Positions 28,346 to 36,743 of a stretch of 64,000 nt of DNA are shown here, piece after piece. Origin of the DNA: Actinomadura sp. NBRC 104425 (GTDB lineage: Bacteria; Actinomycetota; Actinomycetes; Streptosporangiales; Streptosporangiaceae); the NCBI RefSeq assembly GCF_030269545.1, contig NZ_BSTN01000001.1, forward strand, positions 1 through 64,000, read 5' to 3'. Position numbers and translations under genes: made by a program. Each line of letters starts with the position of its first letter. Within the stretch, counting starts at the first letter, position 1. The notes beneath the pieces were generated by a model. It saw nothing but the letters and a program-made list of their open reading frames with translations, was not told the origin of the DNA and ran no database searches.

Positions 28346-29980
28346 TCAGGCAGAGGGCTGGGTCGGGGAGGGCGTCGGACGGGTCCGATCGGCGGGCAGG
28401 AGGGGAAGCCAGGCCGCGGCGTCCCGGACGATCTCCGCCCCGGGACGGCCGCGGCGCGGCGGCATGGGGGCGGTCGCCATCACGACGCGGTCGGGGCGGA
28501 CGAGCACGGCGCCGACGCCGGCGCGCCGCATCCACCGGGCCTGCGGCCAGGCGCTCACGTCGACGACCGGTGCGCCGAGGCGCCGTGCCAGGGACGCCAG
28601 GGCGGGATGCACCGGTCCGTCGCCGAGGACGGCGAACGATTCGCCGAGCAGTTCGTCCGCGGGGCGCCGTCGTCCGTCCACCGTCAGCCACGGCTGGGGG
28701 ACGAGCGTCCCGGCGAGGTGGCGGTGGCCTCCCGCGCGCGGGCGGCGCACGAGCGGACCGGCGGGCAGCCTCAGCGAGGCGGTGCGCAGGGCGGCGTCGG
28801 TGAACCCCGGCACCCGGGCGGCCCCGGCGAGCAGGAGCCGCCGCAGGGACGCGGCGCGGTCCTGGCCGCCCGTCATCGCCAGGCCGACGGTGACCGCCAG
28901 GCGGATCATCCGGGTGACGTGGTGGCGCCGTTCGGCCTGGTAGGTGTCCAGCAGCCGCTCGTCGGCGCCTTCACCGAGCACCAGGGCGAGCTTCCAGGCG
29001 AGGTTGGCGGCGTCGCGCAGTCCCGCCCCCAGGCCCTGGCCGATGAAGGGCGGCGTCAGGTGCGCGGCGTCGCCGAGGATGAACACCCGTCCGTGTCTCC
29101 ACCGGTCGGCGACCTGGGCCCGGAAGGTGTACTCGGCGTGCCGCAGCAGGTGCAGCCGCTCCCAGGGGACGTCGCCTGTCCACGGCGCCAGCAGCCGGGA
29201 CAGGGCCTCGGGGGCGACGAGGTCGGCCTCGGTCTCGCCGGGGCGCATCCGGAACTCCCAGCGGTGCCGGTCCTCGCCGACGCGCATGTAGGTGGCGGCG
29301 CGGTGCGGGTCGCACACCTGCTGGACGCCGTCCCAGTCGCTCAACCGGCCGGGGTGGCGGACGTCGACGACCAGCCAGCGCTCCGCGAAGCGCAGGTCGT
29401 GCATGCGCGCGCCGATGGCCTGGCGGACGGTGCTGTTGGCGCCGTCGCATCCGAGGAGAGCGTGCGTCCAGACCGGGTACGTGCGTTCGGTCGCCAGGTC
29501 GCGCAACAGCACGCGGACCGGTGCGGGACGGCCGTGCGCGGTCTGCTCGATCCGCACCACCTCGGTGCCACCGCGCAGTTCCGCCAGGGCGTGGCGATGC
29601 AGGTTCGCTCGCAGCAGGCGTTCCAGGTCCGGCTGGTCGAACAGGTTGGCCTGGGGCCATCCGTTGACACCGCCGATCCGGTCGCGACGGAACTCGGCGA
29701 TGGTGCGCAGCCTCCCGTCCACCAGTCGCATGCCAGGCATGGGACGGCTGATGGCCGCGAACCCCTCGGCGACACCGAGTCGCTGCAGTATCCGCGCCAC
29801 CTCGTCGTCCAAATGCACCGCGCGCGGCCGGGGGTAGACATCGTGGTGCGGATCGACCGTGAGGCTCCGCACGCCGTACCGGGCCAGCAGTGTCGCGGCC
29901 GTCACCCCGGTCGGGCCCGCTCCGGCGATCAGCACCGGGACGACCGTTCCGGGCTCGGGCGGCATGCCGTCACCGGTCAT
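28346..29980 (-). CDS. FAD-dependent aromatic hydroxylase (MhpA-like, PHBH fold)
   Basis: 544 residues. The FAD motif is VLIAGAGPTGVTAATLLARYG near the N-terminus, LLGCDGANSTVRQAIG is the DG motif, and GDAAHLTPPFIGQGLGAGLRDAANLAWKLAL is the GD motif. This pattern is typical of 3-(3-hydroxyphenyl)propionate/3-hydroxycinnamate hydroxylases and relatives that add a hydroxyl to a phenolic ring using NAD(P)H. A C-terminal thioredoxin-like domain carries no cysteine pair. The ATG overlaps the stop of the upstream FAH-family gene (ATGA). With an extradiol dioxygenase and an FAH hydrolase in the same operon, a meta-cleavage route for a phenolic acid is likely. Confidence 0.93.
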   Translation of the reverse strand: MTGDGMPPEPGTVVPVLIAGAGPTGVTAATLLARYGVRSLTVDPHHDVYPRPRAVHLDDEVARILQRLGVAEGFAAISRPMPGMRLVDGRLRTIAEFRRDRIGGVNGWPQANLFDQPDLERLLRANLHRHALAELRGGTEVVRIEQTAHGRPAPVRVLLRDLATERTYPVWTHALLGCDGANSTVRQAIGARMHDLRFAERWLVVDVRHPGRLSDWDGVQQVCDPHRAATYMRVGEDRHRWEFRMRPGETEADLVAPEALSRLLAPWTGDVPWERLHLLRHAEYTFRAQVADRWRHGRVFILGDAAHLTPPFIGQGLGAGLRDAANLAWKLALVLGEGADERLLDTYQAERRHHVTRMIRLAVTVGLAMTGGQDRAASLRRLLLAGAARVPGFTDAALRTASLRLPAGPLVRRPRAGGHRHLAGTLVPQPWLTVDGRRRPADELLGESFAVLGDGPVHPALASLARRLGAPVVDVSAWPQARWMRRAGVGAVLVRPDRVVMATAPMPPRRGRPGAEIVRDAAAWLPLLPADRTRPTPSPTQPSA

Positions 29981-30942
29981 GTGGCGTCCCCGGCGAAGAC
30001 GACGGCGGTGCGCTGGGTGCCGAGGTCCAGGGCGCCGTCCGCGGTGCCGATGTGGGCGGTGACGACGTCGCCGTCCCGCAGGTACGCCGGATTGCGGGCC
30101 TGGCCTGGCAAGAAGATCTTCCACTTCACGGCGGGCGGCAGCAGCTCCGCGATCCGCTGCTTGAGCTTGCCCGGCGACTTCAGCGCCGTCCCGCCGGGCG
30201 TGCCGGTGAGCAGCAGGTCGCCGGGCTGCAGGGACTGGAAGCGGGCCAGGGCGGTGAGGGCCTCCGCCGGACGGACGATCATGTCGGTGAGGGTGCGGTC
30301 CTGGCGGAGCACGCCGTTCACCGACAGCCGCAGGCGCAGGTCGTCCAGCCGGGCGAATTCCTCCGGCGTCGGCAGCACCAGGAACGGCCCGGTCGGGGTG
30401 AACGTCGGGTAGGACTTGCTCTCGTAGAACTGGCCCTTGGTGAGCTGGACGTCGCGCGCGGACACGTCGTTGGTCACCACGAGCCCGGCCACGTAGGAGG
30501 GGAGCTCGTCGTCGGTGACGGTGGCGCCGACGGGCAGCTCGGCCCCCATGACCAGGCCCAGTTCGATCTCGTAGTCCAGCAGCCGGACATGCGGCGGCTT
30601 GACGACCGGGTCGCCGGGGCCGCTCACCGAGCCCGAGGACTTGCGGAAGAACGTCGGCCGCACGGCGGCGGGGTCGAAGCCGGACTCCCTGGCGTGCGAG
30701 CGGTAGTTCACCATCTGCGCGACGACCCGGCACGGCGTGGTGACCGGCGACAGCGGCGCCAGCTCCGCGACGTCCACCGCGTCGTCCGCGTCGCCTCCGG
30801 CCGCGCGGGCGGCGGCCTTCTCCACGGCGGCGCGGTCGGCGAGCAGTTCGGCGGTCGTGCGGGCCTCGGTCGCGACGGGCACCGCGCGCCCGCCGGCCTC
30901 GCCCCACCACGCCCCGTCGGTGCGCAACACGCGGATGCTCAT
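29977..30942 (-). CDS. Fumarylacetoacetate hydrolase-family protein
   Basis: 321 residues. The C-terminal FAH domain includes DYEIELGLVMG (metal-binding E-x-E), VVTNDVSARDVQLTKGQFYESKSY, GPFLV, and LLTGTPGGTALKSPGKL. Relatives hydrolyse C-C bonds of ring-fission products or hydrate and decarboxylate 2-oxo acids, matching a step after ring cleavage. Its ATG overlaps the dioxygenase stop (ATGA) and its own stop overlaps the hydroxylase start, so the three genes form one coupled unit. Confidence 0.93.
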   Translation of the reverse strand: MSIRVLRTDGAWWGEAGGRAVPVATEARTTAELLADRAAVEKAAARAAGGDADDAVDVAELAPLSPVTTPCRVVAQMVNYRSHARESGFDPAAVRPTFFRKSSGSVSGPGDPVVKPPHVRLLDYEIELGLVMGAELPVGATVTDDELPSYVAGLVVTNDVSARDVQLTKGQFYESKSYPTFTPTGPFLVLPTPEEFARLDDLRLRLSVNGVLRQDRTLTDMIVRPAEALTALARFQSLQPGDLLLTGTPGGTALKSPGKLKQRIAELLPPAVKWKIFLPGQARNPAYLRDGDVVTAHIGTADGALDLGTQRTAVVFAGDAT

Positions 30943-32075
30943 GAGTTCATCGCCTTCATCAGGCCCGTCAGGCGGGCGGTGTCGATCTCGTTGTCGTCGC
31001 GCAGCGCCCGCAGGACGGTGCGGACGAGGGTGGGCGAGGGCTGGACGCCCAGGAAGTCCCGGGTGACCGGCGGGCCCCACTGCGCCAGGCCCGTGGCCGT
31101 CATGGGCGCCCATCCGGGCGCGATGGAGGCGTCGAACCGGTCGCCGTCGGTGAAGTGCTCCAGCATGAGGCGGTCGGGGTCGCGCCAGTAGTCGAAGATC
31201 TGGCTGCCCTGGATGTGCCGGCCGATCCCCCACGCCCGCCGGTAGCCGCGTTCGGCCAGGTACTCCCCGCCCGCCGCGAGCGCGTCGAGGTCGGCGACCT
31301 GGTACGCAGAGTGCACATAGCCCGTCCCGGGCCCCAGGTGCATCGCCAGGGTGTGGTGGTCGGCCGGGTCCGCGCCCCGGTCGCAGCGGATGAACGCCAT
31401 CGTCGGCCCGCGCTCGCGCTGACCGTCCAGGAACAGGAAGTCGCTGACGATCATGCCGAGGGTGTCGAGGTACCAGTCGAGCGCCCGGCCGAACACAGGC
31501 GTCTCCAGCACCACGTGCCCCAGCCGCTGGATCCTGGCGGGTTCCCGGGGCGGACGCTGCGGCGCGTTGGTGCGGCGCAGCGTCGTGCCGGAGTTGAGGG
31601 GCAGCGGGGCCTGTTCGGGCAGCGCCCTCAGCTGCTCGGTCCCGTGCACGACCCGGACCGGGACACCGCTGGGGTCGCGCAGCGCGACGACGCGTCCGCC
31701 GCCCGGCCCGTCCAGTTCGCGCACGTCCGTCCCGGCGGCCCGGGCCAGCCGGGACAGGTCCGACCCGTCGGCCGCGGCGAACACCGGTCCCACGAACCGG
31801 GACACCGGCCCGCGCCGGACGACCAGGCAGTACGTGCCCGGCAGCGTCCCGCGCAGATAGAGCGCGTCGGGCGTGCGGGTCGCCACGGCGAAGCCGAAGT
31901 CGCGGGCGAACATCTCGGCGCGGTGCAGGTCCGGCTTCTCGAACTCCAGCCACGCCAGGTCGGCGACCTTGATCACCGGATTGCGGGACCGCCCGGGATG
32001 CTCCCCGCGCAGCCCGCCCTGCGGACTGTGCGTGATCTCCGCCGCGCCCGCCGGGCGCGGCGCCGTCTCGTCCAT
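30939..32075 (-). CDS. Extradiol ring-cleavage dioxygenase (VOC superfamily)
   Basis: 378 residues in two VOC halves, the size of catechol or dihydroxybiphenyl 2,3-dioxygenases. The C-terminal half holds the Fe(II) facial triad: His in RLGHVVLETP, His in GYVHSAYQVADLDAL and Glu in DRLMLEHFTDGD. HHTLAMHLG carries a further active-site histidine. The start is the ATG at 32073-32075, chosen because GGAGG is 7 bases upstream; an ATG two codons earlier is too close. It is the first gene of the operon, and two palindromic operators lie in the divergent gap to the TetR gene. Confidence 0.92.
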   Translation of the reverse strand: MDETAPRPAGAAEITHSPQGGLRGEHPGRSRNPVIKVADLAWLEFEKPDLHRAEMFARDFGFAVATRTPDALYLRGTLPGTYCLVVRRGPVSRFVGPVFAAADGSDLSRLARAAGTDVRELDGPGGGRVVALRDPSGVPVRVVHGTEQLRALPEQAPLPLNSGTTLRRTNAPQRPPREPARIQRLGHVVLETPVFGRALDWYLDTLGMIVSDFLFLDGQRERGPTMAFIRCDRGADPADHHTLAMHLGPGTGYVHSAYQVADLDALAAGGEYLAERGYRRAWGIGRHIQGSQIFDYWRDPDRLMLEHFTDGDRFDASIAPGWAPMTATGLAQWGPPVTRDFLGVQPSPTLVRTVLRALRDDNEIDTARLTGLMKAMNS

Positions 32076-32098
32076 CGTCATCCCTCCCCGCATCGATA

Positions 32099-32114
32099 CT
32101 GATGAAATCATCAG
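32099..32114. promoter_or_regulatory. TetR operator O1 (CTGATGA-AA-TCATCAG)
   Basis: Seven-base arms pair perfectly. It lies 24 bases upstream of the dioxygenase start. It shares the TGATGA/TCATCA core with O2, 56 bases away centre to centre. Confidence 0.75.
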
Positions 32115-32155
32115 CCCTGACACTATGCCAGATGAGTGTAGGAGAGAATCAATGG

Positions 32156-32169
32156 TGATGAATTCATCA
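32156..32169. promoter_or_regulatory. TetR operator O2 (TGATGAATTCATCA)
   Basis: A perfect 14-base palindrome 27 bases upstream of the TetR start. Together with O1 it probably lets the divergent TetR protein repress both its own gene and the ring-cleavage operon. Confidence 0.75.
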
Positions 32170-32195
32170 ACACTGGGATCGCCTAGAATCGCGGC

Positions 32196-32894
32196 ATGAC
32201 CTCGGCTGCGACCGGCGCGAATGCGGATGCGTCCACCACAGGTGACGGCGGCGCACGGCGGCCGCCGCGACCGTCACGGCTGGACCGGCGCAAGGCGCGC
32301 ACCCGGCAGGCGCTGATCAACGCCGCTCGCGCCTTCCTGGCCGAGCACGGCACGGCCGAGGTGAGCATCCAGCAGATCACCGACGCCGCCGACGTCGGCT
32401 TCGGCTCGTTCTACAACCACTTCAGCGGCAAGGACGAGCTGTTCAGCGCCGCCATTGCCGATGTGCTGGAGGAGCACGGGCGGCTGATGGACGAGCGCAC
32501 CGCCGGCCTCGACGACCCCGCCGAGGTGTTCGCCGCGTCCTGGCGCCTGACGGCACGGCTCGTCCACACCCATCCGCAGATGGCGCGCATCCTCGCCCGT
32601 ACGGGCCTGTCCTACCTGGACTCCGACCACGGCATCGCGCGCCGTGCGCTGCGCGACATCCGCCGCGCGACCGAGGCCGGCCGCTTCCACGTCGACAAGC
32701 CCTACGTCGCCCTCGCGGCCGCCGGCGGCTCGCTCCTGGGACTGCTGCACCTGTGGCTGGAACATCCCGGCCTCATCGACGACGCCGCCTGCGATGAGCT
32801 CGCCGAGCAGGTCCTGCGCATGTTCGGCATGAGCCGCGAGGCCGCCCACGCCATAGCCCACCGCCCCCTCCCCGCCCTCACCACCGACGACTGA
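32196..32894 (+). CDS. TetR/AcrR-family regulator of the ring-cleavage operon
   Basis: 232 residues. The helix-turn-helix region is ALINAARAFLAEHGTAEVSIQQITDAADVGFGSFYNHFSGKDELFSAA (about 42-90), preceded by about 35 disordered residues. It is divergent from the dioxygenase operon with two matching palindromes between them. The effector is presumably a pathway substrate or intermediate; this is inferred from the layout. A strong hairpin terminator follows. Confidence 0.93.
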   Translation: MTSAATGANADASTTGDGGARRPPRPSRLDRRKARTRQALINAARAFLAEHGTAEVSIQQITDAADVGFGSFYNHFSGKDELFSAAIADVLEEHGRLMDERTAGLDDPAEVFAASWRLTARLVHTHPQMARILARTGLSYLDSDHGIARRALRDIRRATEAGRFHVDKPYVALAAAGGSLLGLLHLWLEHPGLIDDAACDELAEQVLRMFGMSREAAHAIAHRPLPALTTDD

Positions 32895-32959
32895 CCGCAA
32901 CGCCCTCCACCACCCGCACAGGCCGACACCGCGCCCGGCAGAGCACGGCGAACACGAAA

Positions 32960-32989
32960 CGGCCCGCCCGGATGGCTCCGGACGGGCCG
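32960..32989 (+). terminator. Hairpin terminator after the TetR gene
   Basis: CGGCCCG and CGGGCCG pair around an inner CCGGA-TGGC-TCCGG hairpin, giving 12 base pairs. It lies 66 bases past the TetR stop. No T-run follows, which is common in this GC range. Confidence 0.6.
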
Positions 32990-33131
32990 CGTTCACATAC
33001 GAGGACTACACAAGACGCCTCATCGCCCGCGTGACGGATTCGCTGCGGACCGTGGCGGACGTCCACCGACGCCAAAGCCGACGTGGGCTTCGAGGCGGGT
33101 CTGGCGCGGCCGATGACCGCGCACCGCACGG

Positions 33132-34013
33132 CTAATCGATCAGGACGTCGTCGATGGAGTCCGCCGTGGCGGCACGACGCCCCCATTCCTTGAGCAACTC
33201 AGGATCCTCGCAGCCGGTAATGCGAGCCCGCACATCCTCCGGCACCTCGATTCCCCGGGCGGCGAGGATCACCAAGATCATTTCGACCGTCCCTTCCGTC
33301 TTCCCCTCGTCCTTGCCCTGGGCCTTGCCGAGGCCGAAGTAGCGGCGGGCGAAGTCGCTCTGGAACTCGTAGTTCTTCAGCTTCAACCTGGCCTCCAGGT
33401 GACGTCGCATGGTTTCGGGAAGCACCGCCACGACGATGTCATGGTAGAGCGCACGGTGATCGCCATCGAGCGCGGCGTAAGCATCGGGAAGCGCTGACAG
33501 CACCTCGGCACCGCCGGGTGCGGCGCCGTGGGCGAGGGCGGACAGGACGGCGAGTTCCGGGACACGGGCGGCGTGTTCCGGATCGGTCACGTACGGGATC
33601 TCTCGCGGCCCCAGAACGATCGGTGTCAACGTCATGCCCGGATGCCCGAGATCGATGGTGCGGGCGCACCACTTGGCCGCTGTCTGGTCCGGTGAGAGCA
33701 CCAGGAGGATGACCGGGCACCGCAGGCGCGCGCGCAGTCCCATCATGTACGCCGGCCAGCTGAAGTGCTTGCCGCGGTCATGGTCGAGCTGCACCTCAAC
33801 GATCACAGCGAACCGCCGGGTCTTCTCCCAGTACTCGATCACGGCGTCGGCGCGGAGTTCCGCGAGCCGGTCGTCGGTGACGTTCTCCGACCTCAGTCGC
33901 GCCTCCCGATACTCCGGGAGCGGGACTCCGAGGGTGTCACCGAGGATTTCGGCGGCCAGCACGGGACGATGCCGGAACATCTCCGATAGGGCCTCATGAC
34001 GACTGGAGGGCAC
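33132..34013 (-). CDS. Rpn/PDDEXK-family nuclease-like protein
   Basis: 293 residues. It opens with HEALSEMFRHRPVLAAEILGDTLGVPLP, then RADAVIEY and RRFAVIVEVQL, giving the D...ExQ arrangement of PD-(D/E)xK nucleases in the Rpn (recombination-promoting nuclease) group. The C-terminus has the linker GLGKAQGKDEGKTEGTVEMILVILAARGIEVPEDVRARI seen in this actinobacterial expansion. Such genes are often multicopy and mobile. It lies in the segment between the two tRNA-fMet copies, next to gene debris. Confidence 0.85.
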   Translation of the reverse strand: MPSSRHEALSEMFRHRPVLAAEILGDTLGVPLPEYREARLRSENVTDDRLAELRADAVIEYWEKTRRFAVIVEVQLDHDRGKHFSWPAYMMGLRARLRCPVILLVLSPDQTAAKWCARTIDLGHPGMTLTPIVLGPREIPYVTDPEHAARVPELAVLSALAHGAAPGGAEVLSALPDAYAALDGDHRALYHDIVVAVLPETMRRHLEARLKLKNYEFQSDFARRYFGLGKAQGKDEGKTEGTVEMILVILAARGIEVPEDVRARITGCEDPELLKEWGRRAATADSIDDVLID

Positions 34014-34148
34014 GAACCAACACTATACGCAGTCGAGTGACTACGTATCGCATTTGCGGATGTCGGTCTGGCGCTCCAAGCCGTCCCGGTGCGTCACCCA
34101 GGCCACGTGGCGGTGTGAGACATGCGGCTGGTGCGAGGGTGCTGTTGC

Positions 34149-34295
34149 TCAGCTTTGCTGGTAGTCGGCGGATGCGCGGCGGCAGGCGGCGTGCAGGAAG
34201 TGGTAGTGGGCGCCCCCGGCGTTGTCGCCGATGCCGGCTCCGGTCATCAGTCCGATGTGGTCCATCGCCGTGCCGCAGGCCGTGCAGGTGGTCTA
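34149..34295 (-). pseudogene. C-terminal fragment of a zinc-ribbon-like protein
   Basis: The minus-strand frame starting after a stop reads CTACGTAMDHIGLMTG, then AGGAHYHFLHAACRRASADYQQS and a stop. The CxxC and H/C pattern suggests a small zinc-binding protein, but no start or upstream coding sequence exists. It appears to be a broken remnant. The stretch 34014-34148 before it contains nothing I recognise. Confidence 0.4.
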
Positions 34296-34309
34296 CCTGG
34301 CGTGCCGGG

Positions 34310-34747
34310 TCGCCTGGTAGACCGCGGCCGGACGCGAGCCGCGCGTGGGGTAGGTGCGGGCGCCGTTCGTCACCCGGACGGCGGTGATCGGCTTGCCCTT
34401 CAGCGACGTGCCGATGTCGACGGCCTTGGCGATGTCCGGGTGGGCGGCGGCCGCTTTGACGATCTCTTCGCGGATGTTCCGGGCACCGGGAGTCGGGCCG
34501 GTAGACCTTGCCCTCCTCCGCGAGCGTCCGGGCCCACTGGCTCGCCGTCCGGCCGTTGACCGTCTTGAGCCGGAGGGGTACGCCCTTGGCCCGCAGCGCC
34601 TCGCCCTGCGCCCGGCTCATGGCGACCTCGATCGGAATCTTGCCGCCCGACGGCTCACCGTGCGCGATGTCCTCGTGGTCGAGCTCAAGGGCCTTCAGCT
34701 GCTTGAGTCGGCCCGCGGTGAGCTCCGGGCCGCGTTGCGCGAAACGA
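34310..34747 (-). pseudogene. Decayed M14 zinc carboxypeptidase N-terminal fragment (frameshifted)
   Basis: One frame gives ELTAGRLKQLKALELDHEDI and IEVAMSRAQGEALRAKGVPL, like the propeptide of secreted M14 carboxypeptidases. After a shift near 34490 another frame continues NIREEIVKAAAAHPDIAKA, then VDIGTSLKGKPITAVRV, which matches the region before the catalytic HxxE motif. The motif itself and the rest of the enzyme are missing. At least one frameshift and a C-terminal deletion are required, so this is a pseudogene. Confidence 0.6.
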
Positions 34748-34865
34748 CCTAGGGGAAAGCGACGAGGCCCCTGGCCAAAAGCCCGCAAAGCCCCTTGGGC
34801 GCGCGCAAGCCCCCGAGGGCGGCCGACGGGGGTTCCAGGGGGCGCCCCCTGGGAGGAAGCGAAGA

Positions 34866-34905
34866 GGCCCCTGGGAAGCAAGCCGGAGGCTTGCGACCAG
34901 GGGCC
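34866..34905 (-). terminator. Hairpin terminator downstream of tRNA-fMet copy 2
   Basis: GGCCCCTGG (34866-34874) pairs with CCAGGGGCC (34897-34905), with an inner GCAAGCC/GGCTTGC stem. It is homologous to the hairpin after copy 1. Confidence 0.6.
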
Positions 34906-34913
34906 CTACCTAG

Positions 34914-34987
34914 TAGCGGGGGCAGGATTTGAACCTGCGACCTCTGGGTTATGAGCCCAGCGAGCTACCGAACTGCTCCACCCCGCG
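34914..34987 (-). tRNA. Initiator tRNA-fMet(CAT), copy 2
   Basis: Base-for-base identical to copy 1, with the same C1:T72 mismatch, three G-C pairs in the anticodon stem and no encoded CCA. The short 5' flank (GCGACG...TAACTCTA) and downstream repeat are also similar, so a segment larger than the tRNA was duplicated. Confidence 0.95.
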
Positions 34988-35069
34988 GCGACGCCCTAAC
35001 TCTAGGGCATACCGGAAGATCGGCCAAATCGGCCGGCCGCCCACCCCCGCCGCGGCGCGTACGGGCGGG

Positions 35070-36116
35070 TCAGCGGCAGGTGGGGACCTCACCCTTGCCG
35101 GTGTTGATGGCGTTGAGCGCCTGGATGGCGCCGTTCAGCGTGTCGGCGCGGACGAGGCGCAGGCCGTCGGGGCGGGCCTTGACGGCGTCGGAGCAGTTGT
35201 CGGCGGGGGTGAGGAAGATGGTGGCGCCGGCGCGCCGGGCGGCGATCATCTTCTGCTGGATGCCGCCGATGGGGCCGACCTCGCCCTCGGCGGTGATGGT
35301 GCCGGTGCCCGCGATGAACTTGCCGCCGGTGAGCGAGCCCGGGGTGAGCTTGTCCACGATGGCCAGGGAGAACATCAGTCCCGCGCTGGGCCCGCCGACG
35401 TCGCCGACGCTGATGTCGACCTTGAACGGGAACTTGTACTGGTCGGACAGCACGATGCCGACCACGGGACGGCCGCCGTCGCCCGCGGCGGTCCGCAGCG
35501 TGACCTTCTGCTCGGCGCCCGAGCGGCGGACCGTCACGGTGACCGGGTCGCCGGCCTTGCGCTTGCCCATCAGCTCGGTGGCGGCGCCGACGCGCTCGAC
35601 CCGGGTGCCGTCGACGGCGACCAGCTCGTCGCCGGGGCGCAGCCGGCCGTCGGCGGGACGGCCCTTCTGCACCGCGTCGATGACGATGCGGGTGGAGAGC
35701 GGGATCTTGAGCTGGCGCAGCGCGGCGGCCTGGGCGGTCTCCTGCGAGTCGCGCATCTGCCGGGTGTTCTCCTCGTCCACCTCCTCCTGCGACTCGTTCC
35801 GCGGGAAGATCGTCTCCTCGGGGACGATCGCCACGTCGCCGTCCAGCCAGCCGCGCAGGGCGGTGAGCAGGTCGATGCGCGAGCCGGGGCCGCCGCGGTA
35901 GGTGACGGTGGTGAAGTTCAGGTGCCCGGCGTCGGGGTACACCTGCCGACCCTCGATCTTGACCAGCTCCTCACCCTTGTCGTTCTCGCCGAGGGTGTTG
36001 CTGGTGGGGCCGGGCATCAGCGCGACGTACGGCACCGGCATCAGCGAGCCGACCAGCGCCAGCACCATGACCAGGACGCTGGCGACGGCGAGGGTGACCG
36101 CGCGGCGAGACGACAT
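35070..36116 (-). CDS. PDZ-domain Lon-like (S16) protease, YlbL family
   Basis: 348 residues. An N-terminal signal-anchor (VTLAVASVLVMVLALVGSLMPVPYVAL) is followed by a PDZ-like domain (about 145-215, GRLRPGDELVAVDGTRV) and a Lon-type catalytic domain: Ser in GGPSAGLMFSLAIVD and Lys in GGIQQKMIAARRAGA. The family is an outward-facing membrane protease in Gram-positives. The genes around it (moaE, PPA1309, UPF0182) are a typical actinobacterial order. Confidence 0.93.
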   Translation of the reverse strand: MSSRRAVTLAVASVLVMVLALVGSLMPVPYVALMPGPTSNTLGENDKGEELVKIEGRQVYPDAGHLNFTTVTYRGGPGSRIDLLTALRGWLDGDVAIVPEETIFPRNESQEEVDEENTRQMRDSQETAQAAALRQLKIPLSTRIVIDAVQKGRPADGRLRPGDELVAVDGTRVERVGAATELMGKRKAGDPVTVTVRRSGAEQKVTLRTAAGDGGRPVVGIVLSDQYKFPFKVDISVGDVGGPSAGLMFSLAIVDKLTPGSLTGGKFIAGTGTITAEGEVGPIGGIQQKMIAARRAGATIFLTPADNCSDAVKARPDGLRLVRADTLNGAIQALNAINTGKGEVPTCR

Positions 36117-36236
36117 GTGCGGCTCCTGGGCTCCTAGGTCAAGCGGCCGCCGGAGGGGCGGTCGGGTCGTCGGTGGGGCGTGGGCCGGGTGACGGCGCCG
36201 GGGCCGCGGGCGCCTGCGTGCGGCTCCGCCGCCCCG

Positions 36237-36662
36237 TCAGCAGGCCCCGACCCATTCGTCGCCGCCGTCGGCGAACGTCTGGTGCTTCCAGATCGGCACC
36301 TGGGTCTTGAGGTCGTCGATGAGCCTGCGGCAGGCGTCGAACGCCTCCGCGCGGTGCGCGCAGGCCGCGGCCACCACCACGGCGAGGTCGCCGATCTCCA
36401 GGTCGCCGACCCGGTGCACGGCGGCCAGCGCGTTGACCGGGAAGTCGGCGGCGACCTTCTCCATCACGGCGCGCAGCTCGCGTTCCACGGTGGGGTGGGC
36501 GCTGTACGACAGGCGGCTGACCGCGCGGGCGTGGTCGTGGTCGCGGACGGTGCCGACGAACACGGCCGTCCCGCCCGCCGCCGGGTCGCCGACGGCGTCG
36601 AGCACCTCGGTGACCGACAGCGGGGTGTCGCGGACGGCGGCCAGCCTGATGACCTCGCTCAC
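36237..36662 (-). CDS. moaE: Molybdopterin synthase catalytic subunit MoaE
   Basis: 141 residues. Conserved features are FVGTVRDHDHARAVSRLSYSAHP, AAVHRVGDLEIGDLAVVVAAACAHRAEAFDACRRLID and the catalytic lysine region LKTQVPIWKHQTFADG. Together with MoaD it inserts sulfur into precursor Z to make molybdopterin. No moaD or other cofactor genes are adjacent. The start is a GTG at 36660-36662. Confidence 0.95.
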   Translation of the reverse strand: MSEVIRLAAVRDTPLSVTEVLDAVGDPAAGGTAVFVGTVRDHDHARAVSRLSYSAHPTVERELRAVMEKVAADFPVNALAAVHRVGDLEIGDLAVVVAAACAHRAEAFDACRRLIDDLKTQVPIWKHQTFADGGDEWVGAC

Positions 36663-36743
36663 GCTCCGCAGGTTACCGCCCGCGAGACACGCCCGGTTCG
36701 CCCGGAGTGCACCCCCGGCCCGCGCGGGGCGGCCCGCCGCCGG

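Noticed and set aside
26912..34987. The tRNA-fMet pair was considered as attL/attR of an integrative element.
   Set aside because: No integrase, excisionase or mobility gene lies between them, and full-length tRNA duplication is more than a typical att core; a duplication with later insertion is favoured.
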